From: Sphingopyxis terrae subsp. terrae NBRC 15098
GTDB taxonomy: Bacteria; Pseudomonadota; Alphaproteobacteria; Sphingomonadales; Sphingomonadaceae
Assembly (NCBI RefSeq): GCF_001610975.1
Contig: NZ_CP013342.1
Location: 2,489,001 to 2,553,000 of the forward strand
Length of the DNA: 64,000 nucleotides
Direction of reading: 5' to 3'
The translations under genes were made by a program, and so were the position numbers. Shown piece by piece: positions 8,928-17,642 of this stretch. The notes below the pieces were generated by a model that had not been told where the DNA came from, did no database searches, and saw nothing but the letters and a program-made list of their open reading frames with translations. Position 1 is the first letter of the stretch. Every line of letters begins with the position of its first letter.

Positions 8928-9991
8928 ACGCACCCGTCAAAACGATGAGCGACGCCTTTGCCGGTGCGCCACTTGCGGACGCGGCGGCGTGGGACGCCTA
9001 TGTCGCCGCGCACCCCGATGCGACCCCCTTTCATACGCGCGCCTGGTGCGAAGCGATCACGAAGGCCACGGGGCACCGCTGCCATCTCGTCACGGCGCGC
9101 GATGCGCACGGCGCGCTGACGGGGCTCGTCCCGCTGCACCATGTCCGCTCGCCGCTGTTCGGACAGGCGCTGGTCGGCAGCGGCTTCGCCGTCGACGGCG
9201 GGCTGCTGGCGGACGATGCAGCGGTTGCCGCCACCCTGGCCAAGGGCGCCGCCGACCTGGCCCGCGCGCTCGGCGTTCCGTCGGTCGAACTGCGCGGCGG
9301 TCCGCTGCCCGAAGGCAAGGGGTGGCGCTGCGAAGACGATGTCTACGCCGGCTTCACGCGTGACCTCGCCGCCGATGACGAAGCCGAATTGCTCGCCGTC
9401 CCGCGCAAGCAGCGCGCCGAGGTGCGCAAGGCGCTGGCGGGCGATCTGTCGGTGAGCACGGGGCGCGATGCCACCGAGCGGCGCGACCATTACCGCATCT
9501 ACGCGACGAGCGTTCGCAACCTCGGCACGCCGGTCTTTCCGAAGGCGCTGTTCGATGCGGTGCTCGACGCCTTTGGTGAGGATGCCGACATATTGACCGT
9601 GAGCGTCGACGGCCGACCGGTGGCGAGCGTGCTCAGCCTCTATTGGCGCGGCACGGTGATGCCCTATTGGGGCGGCGGGACGGCGGAAGCGCGCGGGCTG
9701 CGCGCCAACGAGCTGATGTATTACGCGCTGATGGGGCATGCCCGCGCGCGCGGCTGCACCCGTTTCGATTTCGGCCGTTCGAAGCTTGGCACCGGGCCCT
9801 TCGCCTACAAGAAGAATTGGGGGTTCGAACCCCGCCCGCTGGCCTATGCGCGCTGGCTCGCGCCAGGCCGGGCGCCGCGCGACACCAACCCGAACAGCGC
9901 CAAATACCGGTTGCAGGTCGACCTGTGGAAGAAGCTGCCACTGTGGGCGGCCAACCGCATCGGGCCGCTGATCGCGCGCGGATTGGGGTGA
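8924..9991 (+). CDS. FemAB family protein, XrtA/PEP-CTERM system-associated
   Basis: About 355 residues with two GNAT-like folds, as in FemAB/CelD proteins. Recognisable parts are TPFHTRAWCEAI near the N-terminus, the central RKQRAEVRKAL, and the C-terminal FDFGRSKLGTGPFAYKKNWG, which is the hallmark of the XrtA-associated FemAB family. It probably transfers an acyl or aminoacyl group to the saccharide; the substrate is unknown. The start is uncertain: GTG 8924 overlaps the deacetylase stop (chosen), ATG 8945 lacks a ribosome-binding site, and GTG 8909 has GGAG about 11 nt upstream. Confidence 0.85.
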   Translation: MNAPVKTMSDAFAGAPLADAAAWDAYVAAHPDATPFHTRAWCEAITKATGHRCHLVTARDAHGALTGLVPLHHVRSPLFGQALVGSGFAVDGGLLADDAAVAATLAKGAADLARALGVPSVELRGGPLPEGKGWRCEDDVYAGFTRDLAADDEAELLAVPRKQRAEVRKALAGDLSVSTGRDATERRDHYRIYATSVRNLGTPVFPKALFDAVLDAFGEDADILTVSVDGRPVASVLSLYWRGTVMPYWGGGTAEARGLRANELMYYALMGHARARGCTRFDFGRSKLGTGPFAYKKNWGFEPRPLAYARWLAPGRAPRDTNPNSAKYRLQVDLWKKLPLWAANRIGPLIARGLG

Positions 9992-9999
9992 CCGGCGCG

Positions 10000-11205
10000 A
10001 TGGCCGAAATCCTGTTCCTGGTTCACCGCGCGCCCTGGCCACCCGACCGCGGCGACCGGATACGCAGCTGGCACATGTTCGAGGCGCTGCGCAAGCTGGC
10101 GCCCGTCCATGTCGCGGCGCTCGCCGACGATGCGAACGAGGCCGAAACGGCGCGGGCGAAAATGGCGCCGCTTTGTAAAAGCCTGTGCATCGACGCGCGC
10201 CGCGCCTCGCGGCCCATCGCGCTCGCGCAGGCGGTGCTGCGCGGCGAGCCGGTGTCGAACCGGCTGTTCCGCAGCGGCGTGGTCGCCTCCTACGTCGATG
10301 CCTTGCTGGCAACCGGGCGCATTACCCATATCGTCGCCTTCTCCGGCCAGATGGCGCAATATCTTCCGGCGCGCTTCGACGGACCGGTCATCATGGATTT
10401 TGTCGACGTCGATTCGGCCAAATTCGCGACCTATGCCGAACAGGACAGGCGCCAGCCGATGAACTGGGTTCACCGGCGCGAAGCGGCAAAGCTCGGCGCC
10501 TATGAAGCGAAAGTCGCACGTTCGGTCGATACCAGCCTGTTCGTCAGCGAGGCGGAGGCGGCGCTGTTCCGGACGCGCAGCGGCCTTGGCGGCGACATCG
10601 CCGTCGCGGTCGAAAATGGCATCGACACCGACCGTTTCGACCCGGCGCAGGATTTCGCGGCGGTGGATGAAGGCGATGGGCCGCTGGCGGTGTTCACCGG
10701 GCAGATGGACTATCGCCCCAATATCGACGCGGTGAGCTGGTTTGCGGCGGCGGTGCTGCCGCTGCTGCGCCAGCGCGAACCGCGGGCGCGCTTTGCGATC
10801 GTTGGCCGTGCGCCGACCGAAGAGGTGCGGCTGCTCGCCCGGCTGCCCGGCGTTGCCGTCACCGGCGAAGTCCCCGACGTGCGCCCGTGGCTCGCCGCCG
10901 CCGATGTCGTCGTTGCGCCGCTGCTGCTCGCGCGGGGGGTGCAGAACAAGCTGCTCGAAGCGATGGCGATGGCGCGGCCGGTCGTCGCGAGCGCCGCCGC
11001 CGCGACCGGGATCGACGCGGTCGAGGGTGACCATCTGCTCGTCGCCGACGGAGCCGCTGCGATGGCGGACGCAATCGCGCGCCTGTTCGCCGATCCGGGT
11101 TCCGCGGCGCAGATGGGCGCCCGCGCCCGCGATCGGATGATCGCGCGCTACGGGTGGGACGCGCGGCTGGAACCGCTCGGCGATTTGCTGGGGCTTCCGG
11201 AATGA
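10000..11205 (+). CDS. Glycosyltransferase, PEP-CTERM/XrtA system-associated (GT4-like)
   Basis: A 401-residue GT-B glycosyltransferase. The N-terminal acceptor domain begins LFLVHRAPWPPDRGDRIRSW, a near-signature of the XrtA-associated family. The C-terminal nucleotide-sugar domain contains VENGIDTDRFDP, AVFTGQMDYRPN and the donor-site segment GVQNKLLEAMAMARPVV. ATG 10000 is chosen; a GTG at 9988 overlapping the previous stop (GTGA) would add four residues. It presumably adds one sugar of the exopolysaccharide repeat at the cytoplasmic face. Its ATGA overlap with xrtA couples the two genes. Confidence 0.88.
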   Translation: MAEILFLVHRAPWPPDRGDRIRSWHMFEALRKLAPVHVAALADDANEAETARAKMAPLCKSLCIDARRASRPIALAQAVLRGEPVSNRLFRSGVVASYVDALLATGRITHIVAFSGQMAQYLPARFDGPVIMDFVDVDSAKFATYAEQDRRQPMNWVHRREAAKLGAYEAKVARSVDTSLFVSEAEAALFRTRSGLGGDIAVAVENGIDTDRFDPAQDFAAVDEGDGPLAVFTGQMDYRPNIDAVSWFAAAVLPLLRQREPRARFAIVGRAPTEEVRLLARLPGVAVTGEVPDVRPWLAAADVVVAPLLLARGVQNKLLEAMAMARPVVASAAAATGIDAVEGDHLLVADGAAAMADAIARLFADPGSAAQMGARARDRMIARYGWDARLEPLGDLLGLPE

Positions 11206-12713
11206 CCGCCCGGCCGATCGCATCGGCGCGCGGCTGGTCCCTGTGGCAGCGGCATCTCGCCGCGCTTGGCGCGCTCGCGGCGGCAATCCTGCTGTTGTTC
11301 GCGCGCGATGCCGCCGACATGGCGGGCATCTGGTGGCATAGTTCGACATTCACCCATTGCCTGTTGATGGTGCTGATGATCGGCTGGCTGGTGCAGCAGC
11401 GCTGGCCACAACTGCGCACGCTCGCTCCGGCCTGGTGGTGGCCGGGCACGATCTGGCTGGCGGGCGGCGGTTTCGTCTGGCTGGTGGGCGAGGCGGCGGG
11501 CGTCGGCCTGTTCCGGCAGTTGGGGCTTGTCCTGATGCTGCAGGGTGCGGTCGGTGCGGTGCTCGGTGAAAAGCTCGTGCGCGCGCTTCTCTTCCCGCTT
11601 GGCTATGCGCTGCTGCTCGTACCCTTCGGCGAGGAACTGGTACCGCTGCTCCAGACGCTGACGGCGCGGATCAGCGTCGTCCTGCTTCATCTGTCGGGGC
11701 TCGACGCGGCGATCGAGGGCGTGTTCATCACCACGCGCGCCGGCTTCTTCGAGGTGGCGGAGGCCTGTTCGGGGGTCAATTTCCTGATCGCGATGCTCGC
11801 CTATTCGGTGTTCGCTGCGCATCTCTGTTTCAAAAGCTGGACGCGTCGGATCGTCTTCGTTGCAGCGGCGCTCGCGACGACCGTCGCCGCCAATGCGCTG
11901 CGCGCCTATGGTACGATGGTCGCCGCCGAAATCTGGGGGATCGAGGCCGCGGGGGGCATCGACCATGTCTTCTATGGCTGGATATTCTTCGGGATCGTGA
12001 TCCTGATCGTGATGCTGGTCGCGCGGCGCTGGTTCGACCGGCCCGCGAACGACGTGGCGGTCGACATCACCGGGCTGAATGCGCCGCCGCGCTTTGTCGG
12101 TCCGACGCCGGCGGTTCTGGCGCTCGCCTTCGCGCTGCCGCTCGCCTTTTTGGGGTGGGCCGCGCTGATTGGGGGCCGCGCAGCGCCGCTGCCCGCGACG
12201 ATGGCGGTGGCGCCGCCGCCGGGCTGGCACGACGCAGCGAGCGAGGGCGCCGCCTGGCATCCGCGCTTCGACGGTGCCGACCGCCGGTTGGTCCGGCATT
12301 TCGTCGATGCCGCAGGACGCCGCGTCACGGTCGCGATCGGAGGCTATGAACGGCAGGCCGAAGGCCGCGAGGTCGTCGGTTTCGGTCAGGGCGCGATCGA
12401 CCCCGACAGCAAATGGGCGTGGAGCGCGGCGCTGCCCGCGGTCGACGGCGCCAAGACCGAGCGGCTGCTTCATCCCGGCCCGGTGCTGCGCGACGCTGCG
12501 ACCTGGTATGTCGTCGACGGCCGCGCGACGGGCAGCGCGCGCGCCGCGAAACTGGCCGAACTCAGGGCGCGGCTGCTCGGCGGCGATCCGCGCGCGCTGG
12601 CGCTGATTCTGACGGCGGAGGAGCGCGCGGGCGGCCGCGATGCGATCGCCGATTTCCTTTCCGCGTCGGGCGGAGCGCAGGCGATGGCTGACCGCGCGCT
12701 GAAACTGCGCTAG
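11202..12713 (+). CDS. xrtA: Exosortase A fused to an EpsI-type domain
   Basis: A 503-residue polytopic membrane protein with about eight hydrophobic segments and the three exosortase catalytic residues in family spacing: C189 in EACSGVNFLIA, R234 in NALRAYG, and H255 in IDHVFYGWIFFG. The region after about residue 310 is the soluble EpsI-type domain seen fused in XrtA. Family knowledge: exosortases are cysteine-protease-like transpeptidases that cleave PEP-CTERM tails and are thought to attach the protein to a surface polymer. All three residues are intact, so it should be active. It overlaps the preceding glycosyltransferase (ATGA). No PEP-CTERM substrate is encoded in the window. Confidence 0.95.
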   Translation: MTARPIASARGWSLWQRHLAALGALAAAILLLFARDAADMAGIWWHSSTFTHCLLMVLMIGWLVQQRWPQLRTLAPAWWWPGTIWLAGGGFVWLVGEAAGVGLFRQLGLVLMLQGAVGAVLGEKLVRALLFPLGYALLLVPFGEELVPLLQTLTARISVVLLHLSGLDAAIEGVFITTRAGFFEVAEACSGVNFLIAMLAYSVFAAHLCFKSWTRRIVFVAAALATTVAANALRAYGTMVAAEIWGIEAAGGIDHVFYGWIFFGIVILIVMLVARRWFDRPANDVAVDITGLNAPPRFVGPTPAVLALAFALPLAFLGWAALIGGRAAPLPATMAVAPPPGWHDAASEGAAWHPRFDGADRRLVRHFVDAAGRRVTVAIGGYERQAEGREVVGFGQGAIDPDSKWAWSAALPAVDGAKTERLLHPGPVLRDAATWYVVDGRATGSARAAKLAELRARLLGGDPRALALILTAEERAGGRDAIADFLSASGGAQAMADRALKLR

Positions 12714-12726
12714 GGCTGCTTCCCAT

Positions 12727-14622
12727 ATGTGTGGGATCGCGGGCATTTATCATCTGGAGACGGCCAAGCCCGTCGATCCCGCGCGGCTGCGCGCGATGCT
12801 GCATCCCATGAGTCATCGCGGTCCCGACGGATCGGGCGAATGGACCGCACCGGGCGTCGGGCTGGGGCATCTGCGGCTGTCGATCATCGATATCGAAGGC
12901 AGCCCGCAGCCGATGGCGAGCGACGACGAGGCGGTGACGATCAGCTTCAACGGCGAGATCTATAATTTCCGGCAGTTGCGCGCCGAACTCGAAGACCGTG
13001 GCCACCGCTTTCGCACCAGCGGCGATACCGAGGTGATTCTGGCGGCGTGGCGGCAGTGGGGTCCGGATTGCCTGTCGCGGCTCAACGGCATGTTCGCCTT
13101 TGCAATTCACGACCATCAGCGGGGTTGCCTGTTCCTGGCGCGCGACCGGCTGGGCGTGAAGCCGCTGCATTTCGCGCGGCTGTCGGACGGATCGATCGCC
13201 TTTGCGTCCGAACTCAAGGGCCTGCTGCGGCATCCGCTGCTGCGGCGCGAGGCCAATCTGTCGGCGGTCGAGGACTTTCTGGCGCTCGGCTATGTGCCCG
13301 ACGACAATTGCATGATGGCAGGCGTCAGCAAATTGGGCGCGGGCCATTATCTGCTGCTCGAACGCGGCAAGCCGTTTCCGGCCCCGACCTGCTGGTGGTC
13401 GCCCGATTTTTCGAACCGCATCCGCGCCAGCGAAGGCGAGGCGGCCGAGCATCTCGTCCATCTGATGCGCGCCGCGGTCACCGACCGCATGGTCGCCGAC
13501 GTGCCGCTCGGCGCGTTTCTGTCGGGCGGCGTCGATTCGAGCGCGGTGGTGGCGCTGATGGCCGAGGCGAGCGCGAAAGCGGTCAAGACCTGCACCATCG
13601 GTTTCGATCAGGCAGCGCTCGACGAAACGGCCTATGCGGCGACGATCGCGGACCGCTTCGCAACCGACCACCGCACCCGCACCGTCGCGGCCGCCGATTT
13701 CGCGCTGGTCGACCGCATCGCCGACATGTTCGACGAACCCTTCGCCGACGCGAGCGCGCTGCCGACCTATCGCGTCTGCGAACTGGCGCGCGAAGAGGTG
13801 ACGGTCGCGCTGTCGGGAGACGGCGCCGATGAGGCGTTTGCGGGCTATCGCCGGCTGGTCTTCCATCATCAGGAGGAACGGTTGCGGTCGCTGATCCCCG
13901 CCGTGCTGCGGCGCAATCTTCTGGGGCCGCTCGCCCGCATCTGGCCGCAGATGGACTGGGCGCCGCGCCCGCTGCGCGCCCGTGCGACACTAGCCAGCCT
14001 GTCGAAGAGTGGCGCCGAAGGCTACGCCGAAGCGGTTGGCGTCACCGGCCCGGACCAGCGCGCGCGATTGTTCAACGATGCCGCGATCCGCGCGCTCGGC
14101 GATCATGTCGCGGAAACGCGCTATTGGCAGGCGATGGCCGAGGCGCCGGCGCGCGAACGGCTCGACCGCGCGCAATATGCCGATCTCAAGATCTGGCTGC
14201 CCGGCGACATTTTGACCAAGACCGACCGGATGAGCATGGCGGTCAGCCTGGAAGCCCGCGAGCCGCTGCTCGATTACCGGCTCGTCGAATTCGCAGCCTC
14301 GCTCCCCGCCGCGATGCGGGTGAAGGGCGGGACGGGGAAAGCGATCCTGAAACAGGCGATGGAGCGCTATCTGCCGCACGACATTTTGTACCGGCCCAAG
14401 ATGGGGTTCGTGACGCCGGTGTCGCACTGGTTCCGCGGCGCGCTGACCGAACAGGCGCGCGCGCTTGCCCATTCGGGAACACTTGCGCGGACGGGATGGT
14501 TCGACATGGCGGAGATCGAACGCGTTGTCGTCGCGCACCAGTCGGGCCGCCGCGATCATGGGCGGCTGATCTGGCAATTTTTCATGCTGGAAAAGTCGCT
14601 GGCGAAGCTTTTTGGTATCTAG
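12727..14622 (+). CDS. XrtA system amidotransferase (asparagine synthase-like)
   Basis: A 631-residue class II glutamine amidotransferase. C2 (MCGIAGIYHLE) is the glutaminase nucleophile, and the N-terminal domain runs to about residue 200. The synthetase domain has the PP-loop LSGGVDSSAVVAL (S266-S271) and ends with MGFVTPVSHWFRG. Length and locus fit the exosortase-associated amidotransferase 1 family, not general AsnB. It probably amidates a sugar acid or an activated intermediate of the polymer. There is no Shine-Dalgarno before the ATG, and a TAGGGC element lies 10-15 nt upstream, so the gene may have its own promoter with a very short leader. Confidence 0.9.
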   Translation: MCGIAGIYHLETAKPVDPARLRAMLHPMSHRGPDGSGEWTAPGVGLGHLRLSIIDIEGSPQPMASDDEAVTISFNGEIYNFRQLRAELEDRGHRFRTSGDTEVILAAWRQWGPDCLSRLNGMFAFAIHDHQRGCLFLARDRLGVKPLHFARLSDGSIAFASELKGLLRHPLLRREANLSAVEDFLALGYVPDDNCMMAGVSKLGAGHYLLLERGKPFPAPTCWWSPDFSNRIRASEGEAAEHLVHLMRAAVTDRMVADVPLGAFLSGGVDSSAVVALMAEASAKAVKTCTIGFDQAALDETAYAATIADRFATDHRTRTVAAADFALVDRIADMFDEPFADASALPTYRVCELAREEVTVALSGDGADEAFAGYRRLVFHHQEERLRSLIPAVLRRNLLGPLARIWPQMDWAPRPLRARATLASLSKSGAEGYAEAVGVTGPDQRARLFNDAAIRALGDHVAETRYWQAMAEAPARERLDRAQYADLKIWLPGDILTKTDRMSMAVSLEAREPLLDYRLVEFAASLPAAMRVKGGTGKAILKQAMERYLPHDILYRPKMGFVTPVSHWFRGALTEQARALAHSGTLARTGWFDMAEIERVVVAHQSGRRDHGRLIWQFFMLEKSLAKLFGI

Positions 14623-14699
14623 TTTCTCGGCGGCGCGCGTGGTGCGAAGCCGCTGAATCGCCACCGCTTCTTAACAACTCGCTGCTAGGCTCGCCGCCG

Positions 14700-15884
14700 A
14701 TGACGGTGCATCCCGCCTTTCCGACCCATGCCGCCGAAGCCGCGCCGCTGACCGTTCGTGTTGTCGAGCCGCTCGCGTTGTCGGACGATCTTGCCGCGGC
14801 CTGGGACGGCTTGGCCGCGGCGGCGAGCGAGCCCAATCCCTTCGTCGAACGCTGGTGCCTGCAATCGGCGCTGCACCTGCTCGATCCCGAGCGGCAGGCG
14901 CGGCTGGTGATGGTGATGACGGGCAGCGACGGGCCGCTGATCGGCGTGATGCCGCTGGCGCCCGCCGCGCGCTACGGCCCGCTGCCGCTCCGCCATGTTG
15001 TCGGCTGGGCGCATCCCAATCATTTTCACGGCGCCCCGCTGGTGCGCGCGGGCTACGAGACGCTTTTCTGGTCGATCCTGCTTGGCTGGTGCGATGCTGC
15101 GCCGTGGGCGCAAACGCTGGTTCAGGTGTCGCGATTGACCGAAGACGGCCCGCTGCATCGCGCGCTGGCCGAAGTCGTGCGCGGTCGCGGCGACGAGGCC
15201 GAAGCGGTCCACCGCGAGGAGCGCGCGCTGCTCGAAAGCGACCTGTCGCCGGCCGCCTATTGGGAAGCCGCCATGCGCGGCAAGAAGCGCAAGGAATTGC
15301 GGCGCCAGGCCAACCGCCTTGCCGAACTGGGGCCGCTGGCGTTCCGCCAGTGGCGCAGCGGCGACGCGATCGAGGGCTGGATCGATGCTTTCCTCGACCT
15401 CGAAGCGCGCGGCTGGAAGGGGCGCGCGGGGTCGGCGCTTGCGAGCCAGAGCGAAACCGAGGCCTGGTTCCGCGCGATCCTTGCCGCAGCGGCCCAGGCG
15501 GGCCGGCTCGACATGCGCGCGCTCGATCTTGGCGAGCGGCCGATCGCGCTGCTGATCAATTTCGTGACGCCACCAGGCGCCTTTTCCTTCAAGACCGCCT
15601 TCGACGAGGAATATGCCCGCTTCTCGCCCGGCGTGCTGCTTCAGCAGGCGAATCTCGACATTCTCGGCGACGTGCGCGTCGCATGGGTCGACAGCTGCGC
15701 GGCGCCCGATCATCCGATGATCGACAGCGTCTGGCGCGAACGGCGCCGGCTGGTGTGGATCAACGCGCCCCTGTCGGGCGCCTCGGATCGCTGGCGCTTT
15801 CGCGCGCTGGCGCGTGCTGAGAAAATCTGGCGCCGTCTGAAGCGCGCCGCCCCCAAACCGCCGATCGAACAGGATCCGTCATGA
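14700..15884 (+). CDS. GNAT/CelD-like (BcsL) acyltransferase, FemAB fold
   Basis: A 394-residue soluble protein with the acetyltransferase_6 (CelD/BcsL) fold. Visible parts are the N-terminal EPNPFVERWCLQSAL, the central basic helix RGKKRKELRRQANRLAELG, and the C-terminal INFVTPPGAFSFKTAFDEE and YARFSPGVLLQQANLD, the latter pair typical of CoA-binding GNAT relatives. It resembles the FemAB protein at 8924 in fold but not closely in sequence. It follows the amidotransferase by 77 nt and overlaps the next gene by ATGA. A role in acylating the exopolysaccharide is inferred from position only. No ribosome-binding site is seen before the ATG. Confidence 0.75.
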   Translation: MTVHPAFPTHAAEAAPLTVRVVEPLALSDDLAAAWDGLAAAASEPNPFVERWCLQSALHLLDPERQARLVMVMTGSDGPLIGVMPLAPAARYGPLPLRHVVGWAHPNHFHGAPLVRAGYETLFWSILLGWCDAAPWAQTLVQVSRLTEDGPLHRALAEVVRGRGDEAEAVHREERALLESDLSPAAYWEAAMRGKKRKELRRQANRLAELGPLAFRQWRSGDAIEGWIDAFLDLEARGWKGRAGSALASQSETEAWFRAILAAAAQAGRLDMRALDLGERPIALLINFVTPPGAFSFKTAFDEEYARFSPGVLLQQANLDILGDVRVAWVDSCAAPDHPMIDSVWRERRRLVWINAPLSGASDRWRFRALARAEKIWRRLKRAAPKPPIEQDPS

Positions 15885-16747
15885 CCGCGCAATCCGCCGA
15901 CCAAGTTCGTGTCTTTCCGCCCGAAACGCTGGAGCGTATGACCGCGCTCTATCCGGCGCAGGCGGGGCTGCTGCACCACCGCCTGCCCGACCATCCGTTG
16001 CTCTCGCTCGATGCGCTGGCGGCGCTCGCCGACACTTTGCCGGGGTCGCAGGTCGAATATAATCCGGGCGATCTGCCTGTCGGTATCCGGCCCGAGGATG
16101 TGCCATCGAACGGGCTGTCGATTGCCGAAACGATCCGCACCATCGACAGCAACCGCAGTTGGGCGGTACTCAAGAATATCGAAACGGTCGATGCCTATCG
16201 GGCGCTGTTGATGGACCTGCTCGGCGAGCTGGAACCCATTGTTTCGCCGCGCACCGGCGCGATGCTGACGCCGCAGGGGTTCGTCTTCATCTCGTCGCCG
16301 GGATCGATCACGCCCTATCACTTCGATCCCGAGCACAACATCCTGCTCCAGCTTCGCGGCAGCAAGGTGATGCACGTCTGGCCTGCGGGCGACGAACGCT
16401 TTGCCCACCGGATCGAGCACGAGCGCTACCACACCGGCGGTCACCGCAACCTGCCGTGGGATGATGGCTTTGAAGGCGCCGAACAGGCGGTCCCGCTCGC
16501 GCCGGGCGATGCGGTGCTGATGCCGGTGATGGCGCCGCATTATGTCCGCAACGGCGACGCGCCCTCGATCTCGCTCTCGATCACCTGGCGCAGCGAATGG
16601 AGCTACCGCGAATCCGAAGCCCATGCCGCCAACGCCGCGCTGCGCCGGATGGGATTGAACCCCGCAATGCCGCCACGCTGGCCGAGCTATGCCCGGGCAA
16701 AGACCGTCGGCTGGCGTGTCGCGCGCAAGCTGAAACTCGTGTCCTGA
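15881..16747 (+). CDS. Cupin-like / JmjC-type Fe(II) oxygenase
   Basis: A 288-residue protein of the cupin_8/JmjC superfamily. The metal-binding facial triad is visible: H147 and D149 in YHFDPEHN, and H220 in APHYVRNG. The basic residue expected to hold 2-oxoglutarate may lie in RNGDAPSISLSITWRSEW. The family comprises Fe(II)/2-oxoglutarate hydroxylases of proteins, RNA or small molecules. It has no signal peptide. It overlaps the preceding GNAT-like gene by ATGA, so the two form a translationally coupled pair at the end of the XrtA locus. The substrate is unknown; a modification step on the polymer precursor or on an enzyme of the pathway is possible. Confidence 0.75.
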   Translation: MTAQSADQVRVFPPETLERMTALYPAQAGLLHHRLPDHPLLSLDALAALADTLPGSQVEYNPGDLPVGIRPEDVPSNGLSIAETIRTIDSNRSWAVLKNIETVDAYRALLMDLLGELEPIVSPRTGAMLTPQGFVFISSPGSITPYHFDPEHNILLQLRGSKVMHVWPAGDERFAHRIEHERYHTGGHRNLPWDDGFEGAEQAVPLAPGDAVLMPVMAPHYVRNGDAPSISLSITWRSEWSYRESEAHAANAALRRMGLNPAMPPRWPSYARAKTVGWRVARKLKLVS

Positions 16748-16788
16748 CGCCGCGGCGACAGATGGCTTTCAATTGCGCGCATTTGGAG

Positions 16789-16823
16789 CTATGGGCGCGC
16801 ATCCTTAAATTTCGAGCCCATAG
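16789..16823 (+). promoter_or_regulatory. Inverted repeat in the infA leader
   Basis: CTATGGGC (16789-16796) is the exact complement of GCCCATAG (16816-16823), giving an 8-bp stem with a 19-nt loop. It ends directly against the Shine-Dalgarno AGAGGAT of infA. The pairing would place the ribosome-binding site at the base of a hairpin, so it may tune initiation. This is seen in sequence only. Confidence 0.4.
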
Positions 16824-16830
16824 AGGATAG

Positions 16831-17049
16831 ATGGCGAAAGAAGAACTTCTCGAAATGCGCGGCCAGGTGGTCGAACTTCTGCCCAACGCGATGTTCCGCG
16901 TCCGGCTGGAAAACGACCATGAAATTCTGGGCCATACGGCCGGCAAGATGCGCAAGAACCGCATCCGCGTTCTGGTGGGCGACGAAGTGCTCGTCGAACT
17001 CACCCCCTATGACCTGACCAAGGGTCGGATCACCTATCGCTTCAAGTGA
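16831..17049 (+). CDS. infA: Translation initiation factor IF-1
   Basis: The 72-residue product has the normal length and conserved features of IF-1: [19 protein letters not shown], then [30 protein letters not shown] and the C-terminal [11 protein letters not shown]. It is a single OB-fold (S1-like) that binds the ribosomal A site during initiation. AGAGGAT lies about 5 nt before the ATG. Its stop overlaps the GTG start of maf (GTGA). The infA-maf-RNase-yacG order is a common alphaproteobacterial arrangement. Confidence 0.98.
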   Translation: MAKEELLEMRGQVVELLPNAMFRVRLENDHEILGHTAGKMRKNRIRVLVGDEVLVELTPYDLTKGRITYRFK

Positions 17050-17642
17050 GCGGGGCGGCGATCTTGCCCGCACCGTCGCTCGTGCTCGCATCGACGTCGC
17101 CGCGTCGGCTCGAACTGCTGGCGCGCATCGGTCTCGAGCCGGCGCGCATTGCGGCTCCCGACATCGATGAAACCCCGCTGAAGGGCGAACTGCCGCGCGC
17201 CTATGTCGCGCGCCTCGCCGAGAGCAAGGCCCGCGCCGTCGACCGCGCGGCGGACGAGGTGGTGCTGGCGGGCGACACGACCGTCGCGGTCGGGCGCCGC
17301 ATCCTCGAAAAGCCAGCCGACGAGGCCGATCTGCGCCGGATGCTCGGCCTGTTGTCGGGACGGCGCCATCATGTCTATTCGGGGGTTTGCGTCGTCGCGG
17401 CGGATGGCCGCCCGCGCGTTCGCGTCGCCGATACCGTCGTCGCCTTCAAACGGCTGACGCCCGCCGAGATCGACTGGTATGTCGCGAGCGGCGAGGGGAT
17501 GGGCAAGGCCGGCGGCTATGCCATCCAGGGCAAGGCCGAGATGTTCGTGCGCTTCCTTTCGGGCAGCCATTCCAACGTCGTCGGCCTGCCGATCTTCGAG
17601 ACGCGCGCGCTGCTGACGAGTGCCGGAGTGCCACTTGGCTGA
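17046..17642 (+). CDS. maf: Maf/HAM1-fold nucleoside triphosphate pyrophosphatase
   Basis: The 198-residue product is a Maf family house-cleaning pyrophosphatase that hydrolyses non-canonical or methylated nucleotides. [12 protein letters not shown] is the Maf signature, [17 protein letters not shown] carries the catalytic aspartate, and [11 protein letters not shown] and GYAIQGKAE are conserved loop motifs. The start is GTG 17046, overlapping the infA stop; no better start lies nearby. The end overlaps the TTG start of the downstream RNase gene by 8 nt. Confidence 0.92.
   Translation: MSGAAILPAPSLVLASTSPRRLELLARIGLEPARIAAPDIDETPLKGELPRAYVARLAESKARAVDRAADEVVLAGDTTVAVGRRILEKPADEADLRRMLGLLSGRRHHVYSGVCVVAADGRPRVRVADTVVAFKRLTPAEIDWYVASGEGMGKAGGYAIQGKAEMFVRFLSGSHSNVVGLPIFETRALLTSAGVPLG

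Noticed and set aside
11148-12746. Long minus-strand open frame across xrtA.
   Set aside because: Shadow of xrtA; composition is Arg/Gln-rich without domains, and the real gene carries all exosortase residues.
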